Assembly (NCBI GenBank): GCA_014607495.2
Contig: CP053154.1
Span: forward strand, 13,826,001-13,890,000
DNA from: Carposina sasakii
Lineage: Eukaryota; Arthropoda; Insecta; Lepidoptera; Carposinidae
Direction: 5' to 3'
Length of the DNA stretch: 64,000 bases
Part shown: positions 43,682 through 55,429 of the stretch, one piece after another
How the letters are laid out: each line of letters begins with the position of its first letter
Position numbering within the stretch: the first letter of the stretch is position 1
Notes under the pieces: model-generated
Told to the model about the DNA's origin: nothing
The model's database searches: none
The model's input: the letters and a program-made list of their open reading frames with translations, nothing else
Program-made: the position numbers and the translations under genes

Positions 43682-45484
43682 TTTTTTTTAATGTATTAAT
43701 TTTAGCAAAAATATTACCTACATTATCATGACAATATTTTGTACCAAAATGGAACTCTCCAATTTTTTTTCCAATTATTTAATAATTAAGTATGAGTATT
43801 GTCATGTATTCACGAACGATTAAAATACCTCTACTGTGACTTAATTCAGTCTAATAATGAAGTAATTTTGGTAAAACCACTGTGATTCCTGTGAGCCACT
43901 GTACCTATACTATTCCATATCTCAGGGGTTCAGAGAACACCTAACATTTGTTACCAAAGGTGCAGTTTGTTCCAAAGCGGGTAAAGCGCTTGTTTACTTA
44001 CGACACCAATCTCTGGAGGAAATTGTGCAGCGCTGCAGCCGCTGCCGGCTGATGAATGTCTCAATTTGTTTCACTGAATAGATTTAAAGCGTATGCCGAG
44101 GGCGTGAAATTTGATTCAATATTCGATGCAACAGCAATTTAAAAATAGTTGAGATGGAATGGGGAGTGTTACTGTAAGATAGAGGACGCCCACCACTTTG
44201 TCTGTATAATGATTTAGAATTCGGGAAATCCTTTCTCACCTACCTATAGGTACCTACGATTTTTTAAATAACACACTCCTAGTTTCAGGTTTCTGAGATC
44301 AGCGGCTGTAGGCTGTGCATTGATCTGTCAGTCATTAAGGGCAAAGGCTTTATTATATAGTATAATAGGTTTTTCTTGTATTCTTTATTGTACACACAAA
44401 CATTAGATAATATAGTGACTTAGCATAGTTACACAGAGAGTGTACAAAGGCGTGCAAACAATTTGTTACACAATTATAGAGGGCAAGTCATGTGCACCCA
44501 AACCAAACCAAACCAAAAGAAAGAAAGATTTTGTGCAAACCAAATTAATAGATAAAAAATAGAGCTACAGCTACAATAAGCTACTTTAACGAAAATGAAA
44601 ATGTGATACACAACTATAATAATTTCTTTTTAGTATGAAAGAAGTCCAAAACTTCCCGAGTAACAATAAAAAGGTCTTTTCAATATCTCCAAGGTCAAAA
44701 GTTGTATATAACACATTACCAGTATATGTTTCGCATATATACGAGTAACATATATTATGTATTAACTAACAATAAACACAGGCTATATCGGGTTCCTACG
44801 TGACCTGCGACTGCGGGGCCCAAGGGACGCGCACGTAGTGAGTAGACGGGCCCCTAAAATGGTACTCGCTTCTTCTCATATGTTTAGATACATGAGAAAA
44901 AGTAAAAATCTGCCTCTACTAATGTTTAAATTACTATAGCTAGAATAATTTGGAAAAATAGTTTCGGGAGATTCAACAGAAATAAGCAGAACGTTGCCCT
45001 ACACTCTCCGCTCTACTACAATTGCGATGAGAAACCAGATCCTAGCCTTGATCAAGATTGAGACAGCATCAACTTTATTATTCAGATAGGTTATCTGACC
45101 ATTGGAAAAAACAGCCCTTAATGGACAGACAATTCAATGACCCTGTATTCCATGTGTAACTAAGTACCCCAAAGCAGTATTTTAGTCATATAATAGTTCC
45201 TGTAAATTCGCTTATAGAGTCACTAACAGCAAACAACTCTAGGGACCGACGTGACGCGAACAAATAAAAACTACTGCTTCAACTTTGATGCCAGGAAATT
45301 GTTTTAAGCAACGACTGGAGATTTAGCCGGTGAAGTTGGCCATACTGAGGGGTCTTGTTTGTTTTGCCATTAGTCCTTGTTCATTTCAGTATTACCAGGA
45401 GAATGCTAAAGATTTAGTACATAGGTACTCTGCTCCGTTTACCTTTAAAAGGGGTGTAATGTTTTCGTTTTACTTATAGGTATA
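43682..45484. other. Intergenic DNA
   Basis: A reverse LINE 3' end is at 44371-44472 (TATTCTTTATTGTACACACA and TGTACAAAGGCGTGC). Nothing else was recognised. Confidence 0.4.
44371..44472 (-). repeat. LINE 3'-end fragment (reverse)
   Basis: Matches the terminal TTTGTACA..TGTACAATAAAGAATA portion of the LINE at 33808-34560 in reverse. Confidence 0.5.
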
Positions 45485-45774
45485 TACAGGATGTTTTTTT
45501 GTTATAACCCTTAACGAAGGGTACGTACTCTATACATCAAATAAAGTAAGTTTATGCCAAAAAAAAAGATATTAATTATTTCTCGTGAAAAAATCTCGCT
45601 ACACGCGTCAATGTGCATTTATGCAGAAAAACGCAGTCAATTTACTCAATTTTAGACCCTAATATCTTGGGAACCAGACACTTCCCAGCAATGCTTCCAT
45701 GGAGAAAAATGATCGTGATGATGAGGAGATTCCGTAGTTTTCAAGAACGTTGACGACCAATAACATCCTGCATA
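45485..45774 (+). repeat. MITE family A copy with internal deletion
   Basis: Starts TACAGGATGTTTTTTTGTTA. The stretch between GCCAAAAAAAA and ATATTAATTATTTCTCG is shorter than in 17752-18093. Ends CATCCTGCATA. Confidence 0.75.
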
Positions 45775-45841
45775 AGAATTATGATGCTGTCAGATGTAGA
45801 ATATGCCCCGCTGAGTGGCCCGTAAGGCCTGCCTGTATACT

Positions 45842-45847
45842 TTTATT
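45842..45847 (-). promoter_or_regulatory. Poly(A) signal of the 157-aa gene
   Basis: AATAAA on the minus strand, about 110 nt beyond the stop codon of the secreted-protein gene. Confidence 0.55.
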
Positions 45848-45956
45848 GTATCACGCACCTTTCCATTTCTTTTGGAAATAATAAAATAGCAGGTAGGTAT
45901 ATAACATGCTTTTTAATTCCAACAAATATAATACTATAATATCACATCATTCTGGC

Positions 45957-46430
45957 TTACCAAAACGAATCAAGATCGTCATCGTCCTGCAAATTCGGGT
46001 CCAGCTTTCCTAACTCCACCACGCTATTCAATGAGTCCGCTTTCTTAGTTACGGTTGACAGGTCTAGTTGGTGGAGAGTCTTCGACCTTGTAGACTTGGG
46101 TACATACGGCCTTAGCAGCTTGGGCAGGAGAGGCCCCGCTTCTCTAACATTACGTCCATGGTCATCAGGGTGACTTGCTCCGGTGTTGCGGGAGACAATT
46201 TTCCGGTAGAACTGCGTCCTGGAGTCCTGTAAGACCAGTCGTTTAGCTGTCGGCGATATTGGACGGTGTGTAGGCTTGTTTAGATCGTCCTCATACATAG
46301 GAGAGACGACCCATAAAGGCAATTCTTCTACTGGCTTGGTTCGGAAATCGCTTCTCGGTTCGAATTTCATGTATTGCGTTTTTACGAATATTGCTGACGA
46401 AGCGAGGATTACGAGAGTTAGGAGCAACAT
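45957..46430 (-). CDS. Small secreted protein, function unknown
   Basis: A 157-aa product with a clear N-terminal signal peptide (MLLLTLVILASSAIFVKTQ), no transmembrane segment after it and no cysteines in the mature part. The chain is Pro-, Arg- and Lys-rich in the middle (GPLLPKLLRPYVPKSTRSK) and strongly acidic at the end (DPNLQDDDDLDSFW). Several basic sites could be cleaved, so a peptide precursor is possible but not shown. The start is the first ATG, 54 nt downstream of a TATA box, and a poly(A) signal follows the stop, so one exon can account for the gene. The stop lies in TTTTGGTAAGCC, which also resembles a splice donor, leaving a second exon possible. I do not recognise the family. 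Confidence 0.75.
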   Translation of the reverse strand: MLLLTLVILASSAIFVKTQYMKFEPRSDFRTKPVEELPLWVVSPMYEDDLNKPTHRPISPTAKRLVLQDSRTQFYRKIVSRNTGASHPDDHGRNVREAGPLLPKLLRPYVPKSTRSKTLHQLDLSTVTKKADSLNSVVELGKLDPNLQDDDDLDSFW

Positions 46431-46459
46431 CTTCCCTCAATTGCCTTCAGCTTAGTGAT

Positions 46460-46489
46460 AGTGAACCTTTGTTAGACATTGTATTTATA
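46460..46489 (-). promoter_or_regulatory. Core promoter of the 157-aa gene
   Basis: TATAAA at 46484-46489 (minus strand, in ACTATAAATAC), with an initiator-like TCACT at 46460-46464 about 25 nt downstream. The spacing is usual for TATA-type insect promoters. A GACCAAT motif lies just upstream of the TATA box. Confidence 0.6.
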
Positions 46490-46499
46490 GTATGAAATT

Positions 46500-48574
46500 G
46501 GTCTTGGGAAAGGAAATTAGAACTACATTTATTTAAACTAACGATTATTATGTTAGTTTTGTATTGATTCCACGCGTGAAATTCTCGCGTTATGATATCA
46601 TTCCTCTATTCTAATTTATGATTTTCTTACGACTTCCTTAGTAGCTCAATAAGGTAATATGATAACTGAATATATTTTTCTGTAGGTACTTATATTAATC
46701 GAGACCATTATCGGTCATAAAATAAGATGTGTGATCTCAAGATGCTCCGAAGCGAAGTAAAGTGTTTCATGGTTATTTGCACAAATATCCAAGCGAAAAA
46801 CAAACATATTCATTCCATTTTATAATTTAAGCTTCTTGCAGCCAATTTCAATGACCAATCTCGAGAGATTTTTTGCATATTTCAGATTGTATTTTACATT
46901 TTTTTTTAAATTTCAAATTTGGAACGAAAGAATCCGAGATTCTTTGTGATCTCTAGTAATGAAATTGGCCGTTAGTAAAGCCGATGTCTCACTCTTTCCA
47001 GTTACTCTAGTTCCAAAAGTACGATAAAATAGACAGCTCATGTCTATGCAGAAGACATATTGTATAACTCGCCATTTCAATTTTGAATGATAGAAAATAA
47101 AAACATCCTTCTACTCTCCCATTTCGGGAACCCACCCAGCCGTGTGTATATTATTATGTAACTATATATACCTATATATGTATAGTATAACATCCGTCTA
47201 ATCTAATGGAGATCTTCGTTCACGTTGCAACAATATTGACAGATAGGACACAGGAAAATATTCACGTCGGGAAATTGGATTTGGCGTGTCAGACGAGCAC
47301 GCAGAACATTGTTACAGGTATAATAAATATTTTATACCCGCGGATGCGAGGAGAAAGTATTGGGATTGCCTTGTCTCTATCTAACACGGAATATATTTTT
47401 GCAATATTGTTTTAGTGGAGTATTGTATGGTTGTAGTGTAAACTTGGGACGTATTAGGTTTTTGCATATTGACAACGATCGATCGCGTTTTTAGAGGGGT
47501 TCAATTAAACCAATCACGTAGTGTGTTTGTAATATCAAGTCATCACGTAATAATGTGATTGGTTGGCTGCTTTAGGTTAACGCGAACGAGTTAGAATTGT
47601 AAACTTACACTTAGCATACGGAATTTGAGATAGATGTCGATGTCATGGATGACCACGATCTCTAGTAATACTGGTTAACTGGAAGAGAATGCTATGTACG
47701 GAGATCACCTTTGTGTAATATTTCTTTTATAGTGCAGATACTTTTCTCATACGATCCAAACAATTAAAAGGTTCGATTAAATATGAAAAATCAAATATGG
47801 TGGCACTTATAGTGTCATTAGAATACCATTAAAAAACTTAAAGTACTTTTGACATCGATGTTTACAGTATCAAAGTTTTTTATTGTTGTTTCCAATTAGA
47901 AATTAATTAACTAAACCCGTTTCAAATAACAAATAGAGTATCTTTGTATATACATTCCCGTTCGACAATTTAACTGTACTGTATTTCCTATTTCGAAACC
48001 ATCAATATCCGCCATTGTACAAAGAAAATAGATTTGAATAGCCAACAAATATAGGCCAACGATTGATGAGCGCATATATTCTTTATTTGTTAGTTTTTCA
48101 GTTAAAATTGATAGTCCACTTCAGCATGGATACGGCTAATGTGAAAGTTTTTAGGGTAAAGGCGATTTAAAATATTGTATGGCAGCTCTACGAGATACAT
48201 ACGTACTCGTATACAGATACATTGCGGCCCTACTCAGTTTGCCCTTGTACAAGCTGTTGTGGGACACTTCTTTATTATGTTCTAGGATGTATATTGGATC
48301 TGTCTGAGGCTTTTAGATGGTTCTGCTACACACACATCATAAAGAAATAAATATGTATAAAAACGTAATGTAAAAGAGATGGTCAAGTTCGTCATCCGAG
48401 TTAATTAACCCGATAGCTCACTCAGTTCAAATGTCACTCGGGTGAAAAAAGAATCATTTCTTAATCGGCCAAGTCGAGCTAATATTTACAAAATATCTAT
48501 AAGTCTATGGAATAAATCCTCTATACATAATAATATACCTTATAGTCATACCGCAATACGAGTATGACAACAGC
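46500..48574. other. Intergenic DNA without a supported gene
   Basis: At 48411-48450 a shrunken SINE remnant joins CCCGATAGCTCACTC directly to AATGTCACTCGGGTGA. Otherwise nothing is recognised. Confidence 0.4.
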
Positions 48575-48755
48575 CAAAGCTGAACTCGCGAAATGTCGAC
48601 GATCGATTGGCAGTTGGCAGTGACCCTGCCAGCCGCACCATAGGTCCTGGGTTCTAATTCCGGTTGACGAAAACATTGATATGATGGATATCGATGTTTG
48701 TTTCTGGGTCATGGATGTTTCTATAATTTATCTATGTATTTATATAAACGTGGTT
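48575..48755 (+). repeat. tRNA-derived SINE family A, 3'-truncated
   Basis: Shares CAGTGACCCTGCC, CCATAGGTCCTGGGTTC, GGATATCGATGTTTGTT, GGGTCATGGATGTTTCTATA and TATCTATGTATTTATATA with the fuller copy at 52155-52380. The B box is decayed. Confidence 0.7.
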
Positions 48756-48811
48756 AATTTCATCCTACATTACTGGCTACCCCATTTTTGGGAGGACGTG
48801 GGTAGTGTGTA

Positions 48812-49656
48812 TATGTCGTGGCCATATCGTAGAATTGATCATTTCATGAAATGGTCGAGCATTTCATGAAATGGTCGCATTTCATGAAAAGTTCAACTGT
48901 CTATTGGCCACATCATGATATGGTTTGGGCAGATCGATGATTAAAAATCGTTTCTCGATATGGGCAACTAAACGCCCGATCATTTCATGAAGTGGTCAAG
49001 ATTATTGATCATATCGTAAAATAGTTACATGAATCACCGGTAGAGGCGCTGCGCGCGTTTTATTTATGTGTGAAGATGGCGGATTTTTCTTTTTAGGTTA
49101 TAAAACAAATTAAAGAGAGTAAGTAGGGTGACTATGCAGAAGAAGTTCACGGATAGTGTGTTATATTGTATAATGTATATTAGACTTAATGGTGGTTTAT
49201 AATAATATTGTTAAACAAAAACCTTAGATTACGATAGGTTAGGTTAGGTTAGACTATGACAAATGACGCACGAGCCGAGCGAGCGGAGCGAGCGTGCCCA
49301 GGCAGCGTCCGGCGATGTGCCAGATGCGAATCGCTTTTGTAAAGTCTTTTATGTTTTTAAATATTATATTGTGAAAATATCACATAAATAATAGCAAAAA
49401 AAATCATACCATCATACCTTATGGTATACTTATATATGGTGTACGGTATATATTATTTATATAAGCTCTTACCACATTCGGATTTTATGGACACCCTGTT
49501 AATACGATTTGGCCAAACGTGGATGACAAAATCGTGAAATGTAGACGATTTAACGATCTGGTCAAATTGAATTGGCCACTTCATGAAATGCGACCACTTC
49601 ATGAAATGCTCGACCATTTCATGAAATGATCAATTTAACAATATGGCCACGACATA
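48812..49656. repeat. 845-bp element with long inverted repeats and TTTCATGAAA sites
   Basis: Termini ATATGTCGTGGCCATAT and ATATGGCCACGACATAT head inverted repeats of roughly 75 bp. Each contains tandem palindromic TTTCATGAAATGGTCG motifs (three near each end, more inside). The interior has no transposase frame. It includes a short TTAGG repeat at 49235-49252 and a GC-rich CCGAGCGAGCGGAGCGAGCG tract near 49273. Likely a non-autonomous DNA transposon; superfamily not recognised. Confidence 0.8.
49235..49252 (+). repeat. Interstitial TTAGG telomere-type repeat
   Basis: About three and a half TTAGG units, the insect telomere motif, inside the 845-bp element. Confidence 0.6.
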
Positions 49657-49674
49657 TATATATGAACCTGTATT

Positions 49675-50057
49675 TACAGGGTATTTTTCGGTCGTCAACG
49701 TTCCCGAAAACTACGGACTCTCCTCATCATCACGATCATTTTTCTCCATGGAAGCTACCTGGGAAGTGTCTGGTTCCCAAGATATTAGGGTCCAAAGTTG
49801 AGTAAATGGACTGCGTTTTTCTGCATAAATGCACAACGCGCGCGCAGCAAGATTTTTTCATGAGAAATAATTAATATTTGTCTATGAAAAAACTAGCATA
49901 AACACTGGACACTATAAATTTCGCCCGGTCAAGTAATTGATAAAAAAAAAAAATTACATCGTTTCCCATCCCAGCATTTTTTTTGCATAAACTTACTTTA
50001 TTTGATGTATAAAGTACGTACCCTTCATTAAGGGTGGCAACGAAAAAACACCCTGTA
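49675..50057 (-). repeat. MITE family A copy (reverse)
   Basis: TACAGGGTATTTTTCGGTCG to AACGAAAAAACACCCTGTA. Both termini are intact. It sits 18 bp from the 845-bp element. Confidence 0.85.
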
Positions 50058-50217
50058 TACTATTGCTTAATACCTGCGATACAAGACTTTAGCGTGGGAC
50101 TAGATTAAAGTATGTGAATAGGTATTTATTTACTACTTTGTATCAACAAACAGCACCATCTCTTTACATCGTGCTTCCATCATCCTCATAAGCGGATCTC
50201 CAAACACTCAATTTTCC

Positions 50218-50655
50218 AAACTTATATCGAGTTCTTTTTTTTTGTTTAGTTTATCCCGAAGGAAAGGCAAGGGGAACTAAGCCTATACAGCCATTGTCTT
50301 TAGTAAATGATTTCAGAATTTATGGGATGATAATGATGATGATGATGAATGGAAACGTCGGGAAAATCCTCAAGAACATGTGTAAAGTTAGTCAAAATGA
50401 AAAATAATTGCAGAAACAACTTACATGGGCCCATGAAGAGATCGTATTCCGGACAAAGTTTTACTCAGCTTACCTGCGTATAAAACCATGCACACGCACT
50501 AGAATCACATCACAAGTAATCAGAATATAACTTATCTACCAGAAAACATCACTTTACGGACACATGCAAGCCATTTACAAATAATTATTGATTTTCACAA
50601 GAAAATTACACCTGCACCCTTGCAGCTTTTCCCGCCGAAACTTATATCGAGTTCT
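50218..50655 (-). mobile_element. 402-bp retroposon with 18-bp target duplication
   Basis: AAACTTATATCGAGTTCT occurs at 50218-50235 and again at 50638-50655. Just inside the first copy lies a T run (a poly(A) tail on the minus strand) and then GTTTAGTTTATCCCGAAGGA. The last 67 bp recur as a separate, shorter insertion at 51486-51552. The element has no ORF. Confidence 0.75.
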
Positions 50656-51475
50656 ATAAGTGACGTCACAAATCCTTAGGCCGCGCACACACGAGTCAAG
50701 TCACGTTTGATTGTCAAAGTAATTTACACCGTTCGCATGGTAACTCCATCTAAGTTACGCAAAGTTACTTGATTAGGGGCGTGATCGGACTGCGGAGTGG
50801 CAGAAGCCTAATTATGTGGTTCAGTGTACAGTCGGCTTTGCTTCATTTGTGTGTTACTGATTGATTTTGAGCTTTTCAGTTTGGGAGGTTATGTTTATTA
50901 TTTGAATGAGAGCTCTTGAGGAAGGGTTAATTCTTTTGAAATGAAATGAACAAAAAATGATTATTTATTTGCTAATAACACGGTACAAAAAAGTTAATAT
51001 TAGATTTTATTAGATCAGACATGTTTCTCCAAAAAATGTGGTGTGCAAATATTTTATTTATAGAGAAGATATACCATGTTATATACATATAAAAGTGTCC
51101 TGATCACTAAAGAGTAAATTAAAATTACTGAAGGAATGTCCTCGCAAAATGTTTTACCTTGATTGGGCATACAAAAAGTTATTATTGCATTACAGTTGAA
51201 TAGTTATTTTCTTAGTTACAACTCCATTATAAGATTCCGCAATGCAAATGACTGGGCGGAATAAAGGAAGGTACATTTTTACAGTCACTCGCTCCAACTG
51301 AAAGTTGTGAATTAAGTTAGAAATTAGTTTGTAAAAGGAAAATGTAAATTAAAGTGAGACTGTGAGGAACAACATCATAATGCTGTAATGGAAACGTCTT
51401 TTATAATGGCGGCGCTACACGGAATAAGTTCAATGTGATATACGCTATTAATACATACATACATAGGTATCTCAC
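50656..51475. other. Unassigned intergenic DNA
   Basis: No supported feature. Confidence 0.4.
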
Positions 51476-51562
51476 GCGACTGTGTTTTTTTTTGTTTAGT
51501 TTATCCCGAAGGAAAGGCAAGGGGAACTAAGCCCATACAGCCATTGTCTTTAGCGACTGTGT
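51476..51562 (-). mobile_element. 67-bp truncated retroposon with 10-bp target duplication
   Basis: 51486-51552 repeats the T run plus GTTTAGTTTATCCCGAAGGA and CATACAGCCATTGTCTTTAG of 50236-50310. It is flanked by GCGACTGTGT at 51476-51485 and 51553-51562. A severely 5'-truncated copy of the same family. Confidence 0.75.
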
Positions 51563-52144
51563 GTTTCCAAATAGTGTTGCCAGAATTAAGAAAGATCACA
51601 AAAGAGATCACACAGCTACGTTTAGCATAGCCGTAATAGATGGTATAAGATCAGTGTTGTTGCCAGCGCCGGCCCGAAGTAAATTTTAGAATGGAGCGAG
51701 ATCCAATAATGGCGCCTCTCCTGTTTGCTCCTAATAATATATACCTATATCTTTATATTATTATTATGCTTTATTGTACACAGTAAAGTTTTCACAAATA
51801 AAGTTTATGACAAAGAAAATGTACAAAGGCGTGCTTATCTCTAAAAGAGATTTCTTCCAGCAAACCAACCGTGAAAGAGAAATTAACATAAGAGGTAGGT
51901 ATGTGTGCACACAAACAGACCAATAAACTAAATAATTAAATAAAAGAAAAGACATAAACCTAAAATAAACAAAAATATCTAAATAGACTACATAAACATA
52001 AATACCTAAATAAAACGCAAATCTTTATCATTTATGCGCCCTCTAGGATTTGGCGCCTGGAGCGACTGCTCCGATCGCCGTATGGGCGGGCCGGCCCTGG
52101 TTGTTACTACCTCATCGTCTGCGAGAACGCCCCTAAATATTAAA
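51563..52144. other. Intergenic DNA with a LINE end
   Basis: Apart from the LINE 3' end at 51768-51870 nothing is recognised. Confidence 0.4.
51768..51870 (-). repeat. LINE 3'-end fragment (reverse)
   Basis: TGCTTTATTGTACACAGTAA to AAAGAGATTTCTTCCAGCAA mirrors the 3' end of the LINE at 33808-34560. Confidence 0.65.
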
Positions 52145-52390
52145 TCTTGACTTTTAACATAAATAAAATAAATAAATATTCACAGTAACCTAGTCCCACA
52201 CTAAGATCCCTAAGGTCTTGTCGTGGATACTAAGCAACGGTATATAAATACATAGATAAGTATAGAAACATCCATGACTCGGAACAAACATTGATATTCA
52301 TCATATCAATGTTTACACTTACCGGGATTCGAACCCAGGACCTATGGCGTCGCAGGCAGGGTCACTACCTACTAGACCAGTCTTCACTTT
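52145..52390 (-). mobile_element. Near-complete tRNA-derived SINE family A
   Basis: The element (52155-52380, read on the minus strand) has an A box (TGGTCTAGTAGGTAGTG), a perfect B box (GGTTCGAATCC), a body with GTCATGGATGTTTCTATACT and a TAAATA-rich 3' tail. The flanks TCTTGACTTT (52145-52154) and TCTTCACTTT (52381-52390) agree at 9 of 10 bases and are a likely target duplication. Confidence 0.8.
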
Positions 52391-54379
52391 CTCAGGTATA
52401 GTCGATCAGAGTCTAAAATATTGATGGAGGGTTGACAAACCCCAGAAAGCTCCGAGTCAGAAATGTATGTCAACATTTTGTTCCCAAAAGCTGCATACAA
52501 GGAAACCAGCTCTAATACATACCTACATACATATGTATTTCGAAAATGGGGTAACCAGAACTGCATGATTATGAAGGAGATCTCATAGCCACGTTTAGCA
52601 TAGCCGGGACAGCAGCTTATTTATCGTCGGATAGGATGCCCGAGTACATTAATCGACTCTTACGACATGCACGGAAGGAGATAAAGCCCTGCATCATATT
52701 TTCAGCATTAATTCAAAACAATATGAAAGCCAATGTTTGCAAAATGCTAATCTACTTCATGTTATCTATTACACATAACTTACTAGTAAAGTTCGTCCAT
52801 TAAGATAGAACAAAATGGCTCCTTAGTTACTCGCAGATATTATTTAATGGTTTTTTAATTTCTCGAACGGTCTGCTTCGAGGAATAATTTTGTAAAGTGT
52901 TTTTACTTACTACTCGATTGCCAAGAATACCTTTATTATATTCATGAACGTTACGTATTGAAATTATTGGAGTAGCATGAAGGGTTATTATTTAAAAAAG
53001 ATTCTGTTTTTTTAAACTAAATTATTAAATTTCCGTATTCCAGGATTATGAATAAAAAGCTTAGATGCAATTAGTGTGTACATCTATAACTTACTAAATA
53101 TTAAATGCGAATATAATAAGCGGCCATCCTAAGCAGAACGAGGCGACGAAAGTAGGCAAGACCTGTAGCGAACTCAGGACCAAAGGGGATGGCAGAGATC
53201 TGTGGAGGCCCTCTGGCCCAGCTAAGGGACATAGGAATGTAAGTCAATATAATTAATACGGATCGCTATTTTGTATACATGTTAACTCTAACTTCTTTAG
53301 CTTAAAAAAATAATAGTGATCATTTTGAAATACCCAATTGTAATTTAGTAACCAATTGTAATTGTAAAGAGGGTAACTCTCTAGTTAAAATTCATTCAGT
53401 GGTAACCTTACATAACATTAAGGTTCCCTGTAAAGTCTCCCTTTAAATTGAAGATCCTTTATCTGAAGTATTTGTTAGCTTATTGTGTGGACATATTTAA
53501 AATAGGGGTGCCGTGGTTTACCTTAAGGTTCCGTTAGAAACTAAACTAATTACCAACTTCGTTAATTACAAACTAAAATGTAACGATTGAACCTTTATTT
53601 AAGATAGGACACTATTTTAAATATAGAAATACAGAGTTATTTGTAGTAATTAACATTAGTATGTAATCTTCATACTGTAAGTAATATATGATTAATCTAA
53701 TTGTATTTCATGGATTAAATTTATATTTAAATACATAGAGCAGTGGACATAATGTAAAGGTATAATTTATACTGCACTGACGACATTAACCCAAAGACAT
53801 TATGTTTTATCCAAAAGCTACATTTATGTAAGTATCACATTTCTCCTTTAAAAAAATTAAAATTCAACAGAAACATCCTATTTCAAAAGGCCAAAAGGTG
53901 CACTTAGAATTCGTGGATAGTTTATAAATATTTAGGAAAATCGAATGAAGTGCTTTCGTTACTACGAACGACGTAATATTACAAACATTTATTGAACTTT
54001 CGAGCAACTTTTTACCCGGCTGCGCCAGAAGGAAGGTTATGTTTTTCGAGTGTATGTTTGTATGTAAATTTTTTTGGTACCTAAACGGCTTGTTCGTTTC
54101 TAGTCATCAGAGTGACAGTGGATCAAAATTTATGTAGTCGGGTATTTTTCTTTAAATATATGATTTGTTGTTTTGTTGACTACTGCTGAGTTTCGTTATA
54201 TGTATTCACCAAGCTACTAACGGAAAAGATACACACATCAGCCTCCTTTATTCCTTACAACACGGCTCGATCTTTCGTTTCCCCTATCTCTTAAACTAAA
54301 ATAGATTGCGTATTTATTCATATCAAAAATAACGAGTGCATAGTGTCATAATAAAAAATAAAAACTTGTAAGCACTTAC
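52391..54379. other. Intergenic DNA with repeat remnants
   Basis: Family G at about 52505-52680 (GGGTAACCAGAACTGCATGA and ACGACATGCACGG). A weak LINE-end trace at about 53115-53250 (GATCTGTGGAGGCCCTCTGG). No gene supported. Confidence 0.4.
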
Positions 54380-54528
54380 GACAAGTACAAACGAGTGTCG
54401 ACATGTCATTATTTGTAAAGCGATTTTCTTCGGAAACTTCGAGTTCGAGTAGTAGTGGCACAGTTGTCGCTTCACGAGCATCGTCGAGTCTGTCCGGAGC
54501 GTAGAGTGGGTACACTATAGACTCGGAG
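54380..54528 (-). other. Candidate exon of an unidentified gene
   Basis: On the minus strand 149 nt are open, bounded by a possible acceptor (CCACCTAG before 54528) and a good donor (GTAAGTGC after 54380). The frame reads SSESIVYPLYAPDRLDDARE and continues with EATTVPLLLELEVSEENRF, with protein-like composition. Local GC content is above that of the flanks. The opposite strand has a 34-codon Ser-rich frame from ATG 54402, so strand is uncertain. No homology recognised. Confidence 0.25.
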
Positions 54529-55426
54529 CTAGGTGGTCACTTGAGATGGATATAAGCTTACTTAGCTTGTAAATTCTTATGGAATAGGTACTCTATGTTC
54601 TTAAAATGAAATATTTATTCGTCGGATTTTTTTACCAAGTTAAAAACTTTTTAAAAACTTTTTAAAAACGTTTTAACTCGGGAGCTGTGAACTAGCATTT
54701 ATTAAATATGCATTCCAAAAAAATATTTCATTCTCTATAAAGAGATATATAAAATCTACCTACATTTAAGCGGTGTTATATTACAAAACAATTAGACGGC
54801 TGTCAAACGCGCATTTTAAAAAATCTCTATTACAAAAACGTTTTAAGCCATCATATGCCATTTAGACTTTGTTTAAAAACTGACACACGACAATGCTTAG
54901 CCTGTTTAACCTAAGTTTTGTCATTACAAAACGGTTGGAACACAATTGAACGCTTGTTTTAAAAAATATCAATCGCGATCAAGTTTGAATTTAAATGTGA
55001 CTTTGAGTTGATCGTCTATAGTCTTCTGCGTCTATGCCTACGCCTGGGACGTCAGAACGCGATTGTTTATTCAAAGCAACGCCTGCTTTAAAAACTTTAC
55101 TTGACTTTTGATAAAATTAAACCGGAGTATTTTGCGCGCATTCGTAACTAGATGTCAGATTTTTCATGCAAATTTTATAGGGATAAAAATGTTGTCAAGA
55201 TCTGATTTAGATACATTTTTTATAAAAAAAAAAAAATTAACTCAATGTTAGTCTAAAAGCATTAAACTTATCTGCTTTCTTCTTTATTATTCTCATCTTA
55301 GCTCCTTTATGATTAGGCAGTTCTGTTTATTTTGGAAATACAGCTGCTGGAATGTACATACATGTATAGAATAAACTTAAAGTAGCGGCAAGCTAAGTTG
55401 ACAATGGAAATAAGAGAATGTAAATT
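54529..55426. other. Unassigned intergenic DNA
   Basis: Contains short repeated AAAAACTTTTTAAAAAC tracts near 54640-54670. No gene supported. Confidence 0.4.
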
Positions 55427-55429
55427 TTG

